Shown one piece after another: positions 1 through 5,933 of a DNA stretch of 7,388 nucleotides. The stretch lies in assembly GCA_027063545.1 (NCBI GenBank), contig JAMORN010000134.1:1-7388 (forward strand), given 5' to 3'. Position numbers and translations under genes: made by a program. The notes under the pieces were generated by a model. The model made no database searches. It worked only from the letters and a program-made list of their open reading frames with translations, and had not been told where the DNA came from. Origin of the DNA: a bacterium. Its GTDB lineage: Bacteria > JAMORN01. Numbering within the stretch: the stretch's first letter is position 1; every line of letters begins with the position of its first letter.

Positions 1-308
1 TAGGTGAGAATGGAAAGTATCTTTCTGGAGGTGAAAGACAAAGGGTTGTTCTTGCTAGAACAATAATTCCAGATAAAGATTTTATCATATTTGATGAGCC
101 AACATCAGCTTTAGATACAAAAACAGAAGATAAAGTAATAGATTATTTATTCAATGAAAAAAAGGATAAAACAATAATTATTGTAACCCATAAATTTAAA
201 CTTATAAAATATACAAATAAAGTATTAATGATAGAAAATGGTAAAGTTAAGTATTGGGGTGATACAGAAAAGTTTATAGAACAAAACAAAACAGAGCTTG
301 GGATATGA
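1..308 (+). CDS. ABC transporter ATP-binding protein, C-terminal part (5' truncated by window)
   Basis: The frame is open from position 3 to the TGA at 306-308 and encodes the last ~101 residues of an ABC-type ATPase. Visible in order are the ABC signature LSGGERQR (about residues 7-14 of the fragment), a Walker B FIIFDEP with its catalytic Glu, the D-loop SALD and the H-loop VTH. These belong to the nucleotide-binding domain that hydrolyses ATP to power transport across the inner membrane. The tail NGKVKYWGD resembles the end of exporter-type subunits, where the domain is fused to six membrane helices, but the membrane part lies outside the window. A separate-subunit importer ATPase cannot be excluded, and the substrate is unknown. 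The stop overlaps the helicase start (ATGA), so the two genes are probably cotranscribed and translationally coupled. Confidence 0.93.
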   Translation, partial: GENGKYLSGGERQRVVLARTIIPDKDFIIFDEPTSALDTKTEDKVIDYLFNEKKDKTIIIVTHKFKLIKYTNKVLMIENGKVKYWGDTEKFIEQNKTELGI

Positions 309-2314
309 TTGATTATAGAAAAGAATTGAATTCTCAGCAGTATGAGGCAGTTACAACTATATGGGGCCCTATTTTTGTATTTGCTGGTGCAGGAAGTGGT
401 AAAACAAAGGTTTTAACTTATAGGATTGCTTATCTAATAGAAAAAGGTTATGCTTCTCCTTCTGAGATTTTAGGTATTACTTTTACCAATAAAGCAGCAA
501 AAGAGATGAAGGAAAGAGTAGGAAGGTTAGTTGGGAATAAAGCTTCTGATATATTTTTATCTACATTTCATTCTTTTTGTTTGAAAGTATTAAGGGAGGA
601 TATAGAAAAAACAGGAATTTATCATAATAATTTCGTTATATATGATGAAACTGATCAATTATCTTTAATAACAAAAATAATAAAAGAAAACTATGCTGAC
701 ACGGGTTATTCACCTAGGGAAATGAAAAGGCTTATTTCTCATATAAAATCTAATATAGATAGAAAAGAAAAAGATTCAGATGATTTAGTTTATAGAATAT
801 ATAGAGCTTACCAAAAATCATTGATTAGTTATAATGCTTTAGATTTTGATGACTTATTATTAATAACCTATAGACTATTTAAAGAAAATGAAGAAATAAG
901 AAAAAAATGGGCTTCAAAATTTAAGTTTATTATGATAGATGAGTTTCAAGACACATCGCTTTTGCAATTTAATTTAATTTATGAGATAGCAAAAGATCAT
1001 GAAAATATTATGGTAGTTGGTGATGATGATCAAACAATATACTCATGGCGGGGAGCAAATATTGATAATATATTTAATTTTGAAAAAATATTTAAAAAAG
1101 CAAAAATTATAAAATTGGAAAGAAACTATAGATCAACACAAGAGATTTTAAATGTAGCAAATAGTGTTATAGAAAAAAATATAAAGAGAACTCCTAAAAA
1201 ATTATGGAATGATCAAAAAGGCGAAAAGGTTGAGATAAGAATATATCAGACAGAAGAAGAAGAGGCAGAGGATATAATAAGTGAGATTTTTAAGCAGGTT
1301 GTTATAAAGAAAAATTTTAAATTTTCAGATATAGCAATATTATATAGGGCAAATCATAATTCTAGAATCTTTGAAGAGTACGCCCGTTTAAAACAAATTC
1401 CATATAAAGTTGTTGGTGGTAAAGATTTCTATTCAAGAAAAGAAATTGTTTATGCTTTGTCTTATTTAAAAGTATTAGTAAATCCTTTAGATACCTTATC
1501 ATTAATAAGAGTATTAGAGTATCCTCCTAAAGGTATAGGAGAGGTAACTATAAATAGGATAAATGAATATATAAAAGAGAAAAAGATTAGTTTTTTTGAG
1601 GGGTTAAATCAGATTGATTTTATAAATAATATTCCAGATAGGGCAAAAAGGGCTATAAAAGAACTTTTGGACCTATTTAATATTGCAAAAGAATATTTTG
1701 ATAGACTTGAAAGTTGGCAAGATGCTTTAGATAGATATATGAGTCTTGCAGGTGTTTATGATTATATTAAAGTTTCAGAGAAAGAGAAGTCAAAGGCAGA
1801 AAAGAGGATTTTAAACATAAAAGAATTGGGGAGAAGTTTAGACTTATTTAAAAGTAGAAGTAAGAATAAGAGTTTAAAAGGATTTTTAGATATGATTTCT
1901 CTTATCTCTGATTCAGATATTTCAAAGGGTAAAAAAGAAGGAATAACTTTAATGACAGTTCATGCTTCAAAAGGACTTGAATTTCCATTTGTAATACTTC
2001 CTTTAATGGTTGATGGGAATTTTCCAAGTAGAAAGAGTATAGAAGAAGATGAGAAAGCAATAGAAGAGGAGAGAAGATTATTTTACGTGGCAATAACAAG
2101 AGCAAAAAGGAAGCTTCTTATTACAGCCTTTTTAAATAAAATGATAAGAGGGAATTTTATTCCTCAGGAGATTTCGCCTTTTATTGAGGAAGCAAAAAAA
2201 AGCAATGCTGTAGAAATAAAATTTTTGGGAGAGTTTAAGAATAATAGATATAATAAGTTTGATAGAGAATTAAAAAGTAAGATTAAGGATATTTTATCAT
2301 CACTGGGAGATTAG
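305..2314 (+). CDS. UvrD/PcrA/Rep-family superfamily 1A DNA helicase
   Basis: A complete 669-residue ATP-dependent 3'-5' DNA helicase of the UvrD/PcrA/Rep group, which unwinds DNA in nucleotide excision repair, mismatch repair or restart of stalled replication. All SF1A motifs are present: Q-motif LNSQQ (8-12), Walker A AGAGSGKT (27-34, Lys33), motif Ia TFTNKAAKEM, motif Ib STFHSFC, Walker B MIDEFQD (210-216), motif III GDDDQTIYSWRGA (239-251), motif IV NYRST (274-278), motif V TVHASKGLEF (551-560) and motif VI RRLFYVAITRAKR (590-602). The length is close to E. coli Rep and shorter than typical PcrA, so the C-terminal RNA polymerase-binding Tudor-like domain of PcrA is probably reduced or absent. 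The ATG overlaps the upstream stop and has no clear Shine-Dalgarno, consistent with coupling. I cannot separate UvrD, PcrA and Rep by motif alone. Confidence 0.96.
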   Translation: MIDYRKELNSQQYEAVTTIWGPIFVFAGAGSGKTKVLTYRIAYLIEKGYASPSEILGITFTNKAAKEMKERVGRLVGNKASDIFLSTFHSFCLKVLREDIEKTGIYHNNFVIYDETDQLSLITKIIKENYADTGYSPREMKRLISHIKSNIDRKEKDSDDLVYRIYRAYQKSLISYNALDFDDLLLITYRLFKENEEIRKKWASKFKFIMIDEFQDTSLLQFNLIYEIAKDHENIMVVGDDDQTIYSWRGANIDNIFNFEKIFKKAKIIKLERNYRSTQEILNVANSVIEKNIKRTPKKLWNDQKGEKVEIRIYQTEEEEAEDIISEIFKQVVIKKNFKFSDIAILYRANHNSRIFEEYARLKQIPYKVVGGKDFYSRKEIVYALSYLKVLVNPLDTLSLIRVLEYPPKGIGEVTINRINEYIKEKKISFFEGLNQIDFINNIPDRAKRAIKELLDLFNIAKEYFDRLESWQDALDRYMSLAGVYDYIKVSEKEKSKAEKRILNIKELGRSLDLFKSRSKNKSLKGFLDMISLISDSDISKGKKEGITLMTVHASKGLEFPFVILPLMVDGNFPSRKSIEEDEKAIEEERRLFYVAITRAKRKLLITAFLNKMIRGNFIPQEISPFIEEAKKSNAVEIKFLGEFKNNRYNKFDRELKSKIKDILSSLGD

Positions 2315-2381
2315 TAGGAGAAAATGAATAGTTCATATTTAATTTTGATTTAAAAAAGATAATATAAATTAGGTTTTCCCT

Positions 2382-2410
2382 TTGTAAAACTCCATAAATT
2401 TTTTTATATT
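2382..2410 (+). promoter_or_regulatory. Candidate sigma-70-type promoter for rpsU
   Basis: TTGTAA (2382-2387) and TATATT (2405-2410) are separated by exactly 17 nt, in the otherwise unexplained 149-nt gap between the helicase gene and rpsU. Transcription would begin around 2416-2420 and give a short leader with the strong rpsU Shine-Dalgarno. AT-rich DNA produces such matches by chance, so this rests on spacing and position only. Confidence 0.45.
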
Positions 2411-2432
2411 TTTCTACAATAAAAATTAAAAA

Positions 2433-2469
2433 TCCCACAAAAACGGAAGGGAGGTGAGTTTAAGTGGGA
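2433..2469 (+). promoter_or_regulatory. rpsU translation-initiation region with possible start-codon-sequestering hairpin
   Basis: An eight-base match to the anti-Shine-Dalgarno, GGAGGTGA (2450-2457), sits 6 nt before the GTG start at 2464 and decides that start. It lies in the loop of a perfect 6-bp inverted repeat, TCCCAC (2433-2438) and GTGGGA (2464-2469), whose right arm begins with the GTG start codon. The TCCC of the left arm could instead pair with GGGA (2449-2452) at the 5' edge of the Shine-Dalgarno. Either pairing could modulate initiation. The Shine-Dalgarno is clear; the hairpin's role is inferred. Confidence 0.5.
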
Positions 2470-2670
2470 GAGATAGGAATTATTGTTAGAGAAGGTGAAG
2501 ACTTTGAAAAGGCTTTTAAAAGATTTAAAAGGGTATTTGAAAGAGCAGGAGTAATTAGACAACTTAAAAGACACATGTATTATGAAAAGCCTTCAGAAAT
2601 CAAAAAGAAAAAAATGAATGCATTAAAAAGAGAGTTAGAACAACTAAGAAAAAGAAACAAAAAGAAATAA
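2464..2670 (+). CDS. rpsU: 30S ribosomal protein S21 (bS21)
   Basis: A 68-residue, highly basic protein of the usual bS21 size. The family pattern is clear: IIVREGEDFEKAFKRFKRVFERAGVI is followed by a basic helical stretch with YEKPSE (about residues 40-45) and an Arg/Lys-rich tail ending RKRNKKK. bS21 sits on the 30S platform near the 3' end of 16S rRNA, where the anti-Shine-Dalgarno lies, and assists initiation. The start is GTG, fixed by the exceptionally strong Shine-Dalgarno 6 nt upstream. The gene appears to be its own transcription unit, with a candidate promoter upstream and a hairpin terminator 10 nt after the stop. It is not beside dnaG or rpoD here, which is the common arrangement in many Proteobacteria. 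Confidence 0.95.
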   Translation: MGEIGIIVREGEDFEKAFKRFKRVFERAGVIRQLKRHMYYEKPSEIKKKKMNALKRELEQLRKRNKKK

Positions 2671-2680
2671 TATTAAAATA

Positions 2681-2710
2681 CCCTGCCAATTTATGGCAGG
2701 GTTTTGATTT
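2681..2710 (+). terminator. Intrinsic terminator or attenuator after rpsU
   Basis: A perfect 8-bp stem, CCCTGCCA (2681-2688) and TGGCAGGG (2694-2701), has a 5-nt ATTTA loop and is followed by TTTTGATTT. The stem is GC-rich in an AT-rich background. The T-run is interrupted by GA, so some readthrough is likely, which would supply hisI and rnhB. The hairpin ends only 12 nt before the hisI start codon. Confidence 0.75.
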
Positions 2711-2713
2711 ATT

Positions 2714-3139
2714 ATGAGTTCCCAAAATTTCAAAGAATCTTCGAATTACGAAGAACTTATTAATATTTTAAAATTTCAAGATAATGGATTAATCCCGGTT
2801 ATTGTTGTAGATTATAAAACAAAAGATATATTAATGTTTGCATATATGAATAAAGACGCCCTTTATAATACATTAAAAACAGGTAAAATGACCTATTATT
2901 CTAGAAGTAGAAAAAAACTTTGGATAAAAGGTGAAACAAGTGGTAATTATCAATTAGTAAAAAGAGTTTTAGTAGATTGTGATGGCGATGTTCTTTTATT
3001 TTATGTTGAACAGAAAGGTGTAGCTTGTCATACAGGACATTATAGTTGTTTTTATAGAGAATATGATCCTAATAGTAAAGAAATAAAAGAAATTTCTCCT
3101 GTAATAATTGATCCTAAAGAACTTTATAAAAATTCCTAA
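2714..3139 (+). CDS. hisI: Phosphoribosyl-AMP cyclohydrolase
   Basis: A 141-residue cytoplasmic enzyme that opens the purine ring of phosphoribosyl-AMP, the third step of histidine synthesis. The whole family signature is visible: GLIPVIVVD (about 25-33), the substrate-site pattern MFAYMN, SRSRKKLWIKGETSGN (about 62-77), DCDGD (88-92) and ACHTGHYSCFY (104-114). Cys89, Cys105 and Cys112 are the expected zinc ligands, and Asp88, Asp90 and Asp92 the magnesium ligands. There is no HisE (phosphoribosyl-ATP pyrophosphohydrolase) domain, so HisE must be encoded elsewhere. ATG at 2714 is the only reasonable start: TGA at 2705-2707 blocks extension, and the next ATG lies inside the conserved core. No Shine-Dalgarno precedes it; the rpsU terminator hairpin occupies that region. 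rnhB follows 8 nt after the stop. Confidence 0.96.
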   Translation: MSSQNFKESSNYEELINILKFQDNGLIPVIVVDYKTKDILMFAYMNKDALYNTLKTGKMTYYSRSRKKLWIKGETSGNYQLVKRVLVDCDGDVLLFYVEQKGVACHTGHYSCFYREYDPNSKEIKEISPVIIDPKELYKNS

Positions 3140-3147
3140 ATAAATTT

Positions 3148-3918
3148 ATGGATTTATCAAAAATCAATTTTAATATTATAGGCATAGACGAGGCTGGACG
3201 GGGATGTATTGCTGGAAGTTTATTTGTCACTGCTGTTTATATAGAAAAGGAGTTTATAGAAAAATTTAAATATTTAGATAAAATAAAAGATTCTAAAAAA
3301 CTTACAGAAAAAGAACGTTTTTTTTTATATAAAGAAATTGAAAAAACTTCAGGAATATATTATAAAATAAAAAAAATTACTCCTCAGGAAATAGATCAAT
3401 CAAATATTTTAAGAGTTACTTTAGAAGCTATGAAAGAAGTTGCTTTATCATTACTCAACACTATTTATAAGAAAAATAAGTCAAAAGAGAATTTTTTAAT
3501 ATATGTAGATGGTAATAAAGCTTTCAATCTTAAAAATTATATAGTTAAACCTATTATAAAAGGTGATAGTAAAATTCTACAAATTAGTTTAGCTTCTATT
3601 ATATCAAAAGTGAATAAAGATAAGGAATCTATAGAGTTACATAAATTATATCCTAATTATAATTTTAAAAAACATAAAGGATATGCCACAAAAGAACATT
3701 TATCTCTAATACAAAAAAACGGAATAATAAAAGGAATATATAGAGAGACTTATTTTCCTGTAAAAGAACTTAATTTTTCCAAGAAATATTTTTATTTCAA
3801 AGAAAAGATTTTGAACGGAGAAAACCAAGAATCCATTCTATTTGAAATAAATTTTTCTGAACTTTCTATAGATGAAAAACAAGCTCTAAATACACTTATT
3901 AAAAAAAAGTTTTCATAG
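3148..3918 (+). CDS. rnhB: Ribonuclease HII with a C-terminal extension
   Basis: A 256-residue ribonuclease that cuts the RNA strand of RNA-DNA hybrids and starts removal of single ribonucleotides misincorporated into DNA. The catalytic acidic residues are all present: Asp14 and Glu15 in GIDEAGRG, Asp121 in YVDGN and Asp158 in KVNKDK. DSKKL (about 48-52) and KHKGYATKEH, with the conserved Tyr that reads the ribonucleotide 2'-OH, are also seen. The GRG motif is followed by Cys (GRGCIAGSLFV) where most bacteria have Pro; I recall the same variant in Helicobacter RnhB. Family homology ends near PVKEL (204-208), leaving a lysine-rich, probably helical tail of about 48 residues that I do not recognise. 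The gene is 8 nt after hisI, with no visible Shine-Dalgarno, so it is probably translated from the same message. Confidence 0.95.
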   Translation: MDLSKINFNIIGIDEAGRGCIAGSLFVTAVYIEKEFIEKFKYLDKIKDSKKLTEKERFFLYKEIEKTSGIYYKIKKITPQEIDQSNILRVTLEAMKEVALSLLNTIYKKNKSKENFLIYVDGNKAFNLKNYIVKPIIKGDSKILQISLASIISKVNKDKESIELHKLYPNYNFKKHKGYATKEHLSLIQKNGIIKGIYRETYFPVKELNFSKKYFYFKEKILNGENQESILFEINFSELSIDEKQALNTLIKKKFS

Positions 3919-3933
3919 TTTTTTCTTTTATAG

Positions 3934-3957
3934 AAAAATTTCAATTTTAATTTTTTT
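3934..3957 (+). terminator. Weak A/T-only hairpin after rnhB
   Basis: AAAAATT (3934-3940) can pair with AATTTTT (3949-3955) around an 8-nt loop, followed by more T residues, 16 nt after the rnhB stop. Having no G-C pairs, the stem is weak. It is listed because it is the only candidate end for the hisI-rnhB transcript. In sequence this AT-rich it could be chance. Confidence 0.25.
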
Positions 3958-4002
3958 CAAAAATAAAGTGGAAAAATTTTTAAAAAAACTTAATTATGTA
4001 TT

Positions 4003-4555
4003 TATAACGATGTAGCTGGAGATCATCAAGAATGGCAAACTTTAATTTATGATAATAGTATATAATATATTATTTTCTACCTCTTTTGAAGAAGATAATT
4101 TGGATAGTTTTATTGTAATAGATCAAGATGGAGATGGTTATTCATGGACCATTGTAACAGATGATGCTCATACTGGTTAAGCTTCTGCCTACGTTGAATG
4201 GGATGATAATGCTCCTAATAATGATTGGTTAATTACACCTATAATTGATATTTCAGCAGGTGTTGATTCTTTAATTTTTTGGATTAAACCTTTTTCTTTT
4301 TATGAAGAAAAATTAGAAATTTTGGCTGTATCATTAACTAATAGTTTAGATTTAGATACATCCAATCCTGTTTCTATTACAACAATTACAAATGAGTCTC
4401 CTGATCAATGGAAAAGATATTCCATTTATATAGGAAATATTTTAAATTCTAACTTAAATCGTATAGCATTTAGATATATTTCAAATGATCAAATGTATAT
4501 CTATTTAGATGATATTCAAATAACAAAATCAACAGCTATAATAGGTAGATATTAA
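4003..4555 (+). pseudogene. Remnant of a cleaved-adhesin / choice-of-anchor-J domain surface protein
   Basis: One frame from ATG 4049 to TAA 4553-4555 encodes a beta-sandwich domain of the cleaved-adhesin / choice-of-anchor-J type, broken by TAA at 4178-4180. Family-like blocks lie on both sides of the stop: FSTSFEED near the start, DQDGDGYSW (4121-4147), NDWLITP (4220-4240), SLIFWIKPF, then WKRYSIYIGN, IAFRYIS and YLDDIQI (ending at 4522). Such domains occur in secreted or surface-anchored proteins. There is no signal peptide, no Shine-Dalgarno at 4049 and no anchoring domain, so the 5' part appears lost. Positions 4003-4062 in another frame also look coding (DVAGDHQEWQTLIYD), suggesting a frameshift in a longer ancestral gene. 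A shorter reading that starts at TTG 4322 is only the tail of this frame. A sequencing error or tolerated readthrough at the TAA remains possible. Confidence 0.72.
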
Positions 4556-4573
4556 AACAATTTTGCCATTTTC

Positions 4574-4601
4574 AAGGAGCCTTATAGAGGCTCCTTTTTT
4601 T
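4574..4601 (+). terminator. Strong intrinsic terminator upstream of the flagellar operon
   Basis: A perfect 9-bp stem, AAGGAGCCT (4574-4582) and AGGCTCCTT (4588-4596), has loop TATAG and runs into seven Ts (4595-4601). The T-run is on the + strand side only, so it terminates rightward transcription from rnhB or the decayed adhesin gene. Outer arms TGCCA (4564-4568) and TGGCA (4601-4605) form a further inverted repeat around it. Confidence 0.9.
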
Positions 4602-4616
4602 GGCATTTATATTGCA
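4601..4616 (+). promoter_or_regulatory. Sigma-54 (RpoN) -24/-12 promoter of the flgJ-flgN-flgK operon
   Basis: TGGCATTTATATTGCA matches the sigma-54 consensus TGGCAC-N5-TTGCW at every core base. The GG (4602-4603) and GC (4614-4615) doublets are exactly 12 nt apart, as RpoN recognition requires. Transcription should start near 4627, giving a leader of about 27 nt that holds the flgJ Shine-Dalgarno GAGGTG (4644-4649). Sigma-54 with an NtrC-type activator (FlgR/FleQ class) controls rod, hook and junction genes in several flagellated lineages, which fits the genes downstream. No enhancer was identified. A sigma-70 alternative (TTGGCA, 15 nt, TATAAA at 4621) has short spacing. Confidence 0.8.
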
Positions 4617-4653
4617 TCTCTATAAAAAAAGCAGAAAAAAATAGAGGTGCATA

Positions 4654-5454
4654 ATGCAGAAGTTATCAAATACTACTCATATTAATTCAGTAGAGTATAA
4701 AGAATTAGAGAAATACAAAAAAATAAAGAAAATAGGTGATGATTTTGAAACTTTTTTTATTTCTTTTCTTTTAAATAATATATCTAAAAATATAGGAAGC
4801 TCTGGTTATTTACCATTAACTACAGAAGGGAAAATATATAGATCTTGGTTCTATGATGCTATAGCAAAAGAAATAGCAAAAAGTTATGATTTTCATATAA
4901 GTGAAAATATTCAAAAAGAGTTATCAGAAATAGAAAAATTAGATTATAATAAACTTAGAGAACTTGAAAGGAAAAAATTTCTTGATATAGAAATTATTCC
5001 AAGAAAAAATTTCTCTATTAATGAAAATGTTCTTTATTCTCATATAGAAAATGTAATAGAAAGAGTTTCAAAAAAGTATGGAATAAGAAAATCTTTAATA
5101 AAGGCAATAATAAAAGTAGAATCAAATTTTAATCCTTATGCAATTTCTTCTAAAGGTGCAAAAGGACTAATGCAGCTTATGGATTCAACCGCTAAAGATT
5201 TAGGTGTAAAAAATGTTTGGTCTATAGTCGATAATATAGAAGGAGGAGTAAAATATTTAAGATCTTTAATAGATAGATTTGGTGATGAAAAATTAGCTTT
5301 GGCTGCATATAATGCTGGTCCAGGAAATGTAATAAAATATGGAAATAGAATTCCTCCATTTAGGGAGACACAAAATTATGTAAATAAAGTTTTGTATTGG
5401 GATAAATATTATAAGGAGAAGGAAAATGAAACAAGAGAATTTGCAGGAGATTAA
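4654..5454 (+). CDS. flgJ: FlgJ-type protein: rod-binding domain fused to SLT lytic transglycosylase
   Basis: A 266-residue protein with two parts. Residues about 28-92 (DDFETFFISFLLNNISK to YDAIAKEIAKSYDF) match the N-terminal rod-binding domain of FlgJ, which caps the growing flagellar rod. Residues about 128-260 form a Slt70-like lytic transglycosylase that cleaves peptidoglycan glycan strands so that the rod can cross the wall. Catalytic Glu156 lies in KVESNFNPYA, followed by GAKGLMQL (168-175) and ALAAYNAGPG (215-224). In enterobacteria the equivalent C-terminal domain is a different, glucosaminidase-type fold, so this is an alternative fusion. No signal peptide is visible, as expected for export by the flagellar type III apparatus. 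The ATG has Shine-Dalgarno GAGGTG 4 nt upstream and is first after the sigma-54 promoter. The 3' end overlaps flgN by 29 nt. Confidence 0.9.
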   Translation: MQKLSNTTHINSVEYKELEKYKKIKKIGDDFETFFISFLLNNISKNIGSSGYLPLTTEGKIYRSWFYDAIAKEIAKSYDFHISENIQKELSEIEKLDYNKLRELERKKFLDIEIIPRKNFSINENVLYSHIENVIERVSKKYGIRKSLIKAIIKVESNFNPYAISSKGAKGLMQLMDSTAKDLGVKNVWSIVDNIEGGVKYLRSLIDRFGDEKLALAAYNAGPGNVIKYGNRIPPFRETQNYVNKVLYWDKYYKEKENETREFAGD

Positions 5455-5932
5455 TAAGTTATTCAAAAAATTACAAGAGCTTAAAGAATTATATCAAGAA
5501 TTTTTAGAAGTTCTCCTAAAAGAAAGAGAAATGATATTAAATAATAAATTGGATAATTATATAGAGCTTTTAAATACCAAAAACTTTTTAGCAGAAAAAA
5601 TAGATGTTCTAAATAAACAATTAGATGAAATTTTCGAATCTGTAAGAAATATTCTTTCTTTAAATGAAATTAAAATCCCTAATATAATAGAAAAATTACC
5701 AGAAGAAGAAAAGGAAAAATTAAGAGTTTTAAGTAAAAACTTAAAAGTTATTTTAGAAAAAGTGTTAGAGGAAAATAAAATAAATATGGAGATAATAGAA
5801 AATAGAATAAAATTTTCAAATCAATTATTAAAGATTATAGAAAGTTCAAGTAGCAAAAATCTTTATTCTAATAATGGAGAAAAGAAAACTATAAAAGAAA
5901 AAGAGAAAAAGATAATAGACAGGAGGGTATAA
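5426..5932 (+). CDS. flgN: FlgN-like flagellar export chaperone
   Basis: A 168-residue, almost wholly helical, charged protein without signal peptide or membrane segment. FlgN binds the C-termini of the junction proteins FlgK and FlgL in the cytoplasm and delivers them to the flagellar type III export gate. The family is poorly conserved; the assignment rests on helical heptad patterning (YQEFLEVLLKEREMILNNKLDNYIELLNTK, then a second long helix ending NRIKFSNQLLKII), on size, and on position directly before flgK. The last ~16 residues form a very basic Lys/Arg tail. Shine-Dalgarno AAGGAG (5413-5418) lies 7 nt before the ATG, inside flgJ. The genes overlap by 29 nt, implying coupled translation. 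No flgM (anti-sigma-28) lies between flgJ and flgN, where many bacteria have it. Confidence 0.82.
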   Translation: MKQENLQEINKLFKKLQELKELYQEFLEVLLKEREMILNNKLDNYIELLNTKNFLAEKIDVLNKQLDEIFESVRNILSLNEIKIPNIIEKLPEEEKEKLRVLSKNLKVILEKVLEENKINMEIIENRIKFSNQLLKIIESSSSKNLYSNNGEKKTIKEKEKKIIDRRV

Positions 5933-5933
5933 G

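Noticed and set aside
1902-2105. 67-codon open frame on the - strand inside the helicase gene
   Set aside because: It is fully antisense to conserved helicase motifs V and VI and has a low-complexity Leu-rich translation and no family resemblance; it is a shadow of the real gene.
2324-2353. Nine-codon reading frame (MNSSYLILI) with AGGAG just upstream, after the helicase stop
   Set aside because: The spacing from AGGAG is only 3 nt, the peptide has no His or other regulatory codon run, and no attenuator follows; chance is more likely.
2694-2708. TGGCAGGG...TTTTGAT after rpsU as a second sigma-54 promoter
   Set aside because: The -12 GC doublet is absent and the nearest TG is one base off the required 12-nt spacing; the TGGCA is explained as the terminator stem.
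2710-2715. TATTAT overlapping the hisI start as a -10 box
   Set aside because: No -35 element lies at the right distance, and a start from it would fall inside the coding region.
3919-4048. Possible small gene or RNA between rnhB and the broken adhesin gene
   Set aside because: The stretch is mostly A/T runs with stops in all frames up to about 3993 and no stable GC-containing fold.
4322-4555. Independent 77-residue gene starting at TTG 4322
   Set aside because: The same frame is open back to 4181, the TTG codes an internal Leu of the domain, and there is no Shine-Dalgarno; it is the tail of the broken adhesin-like gene.
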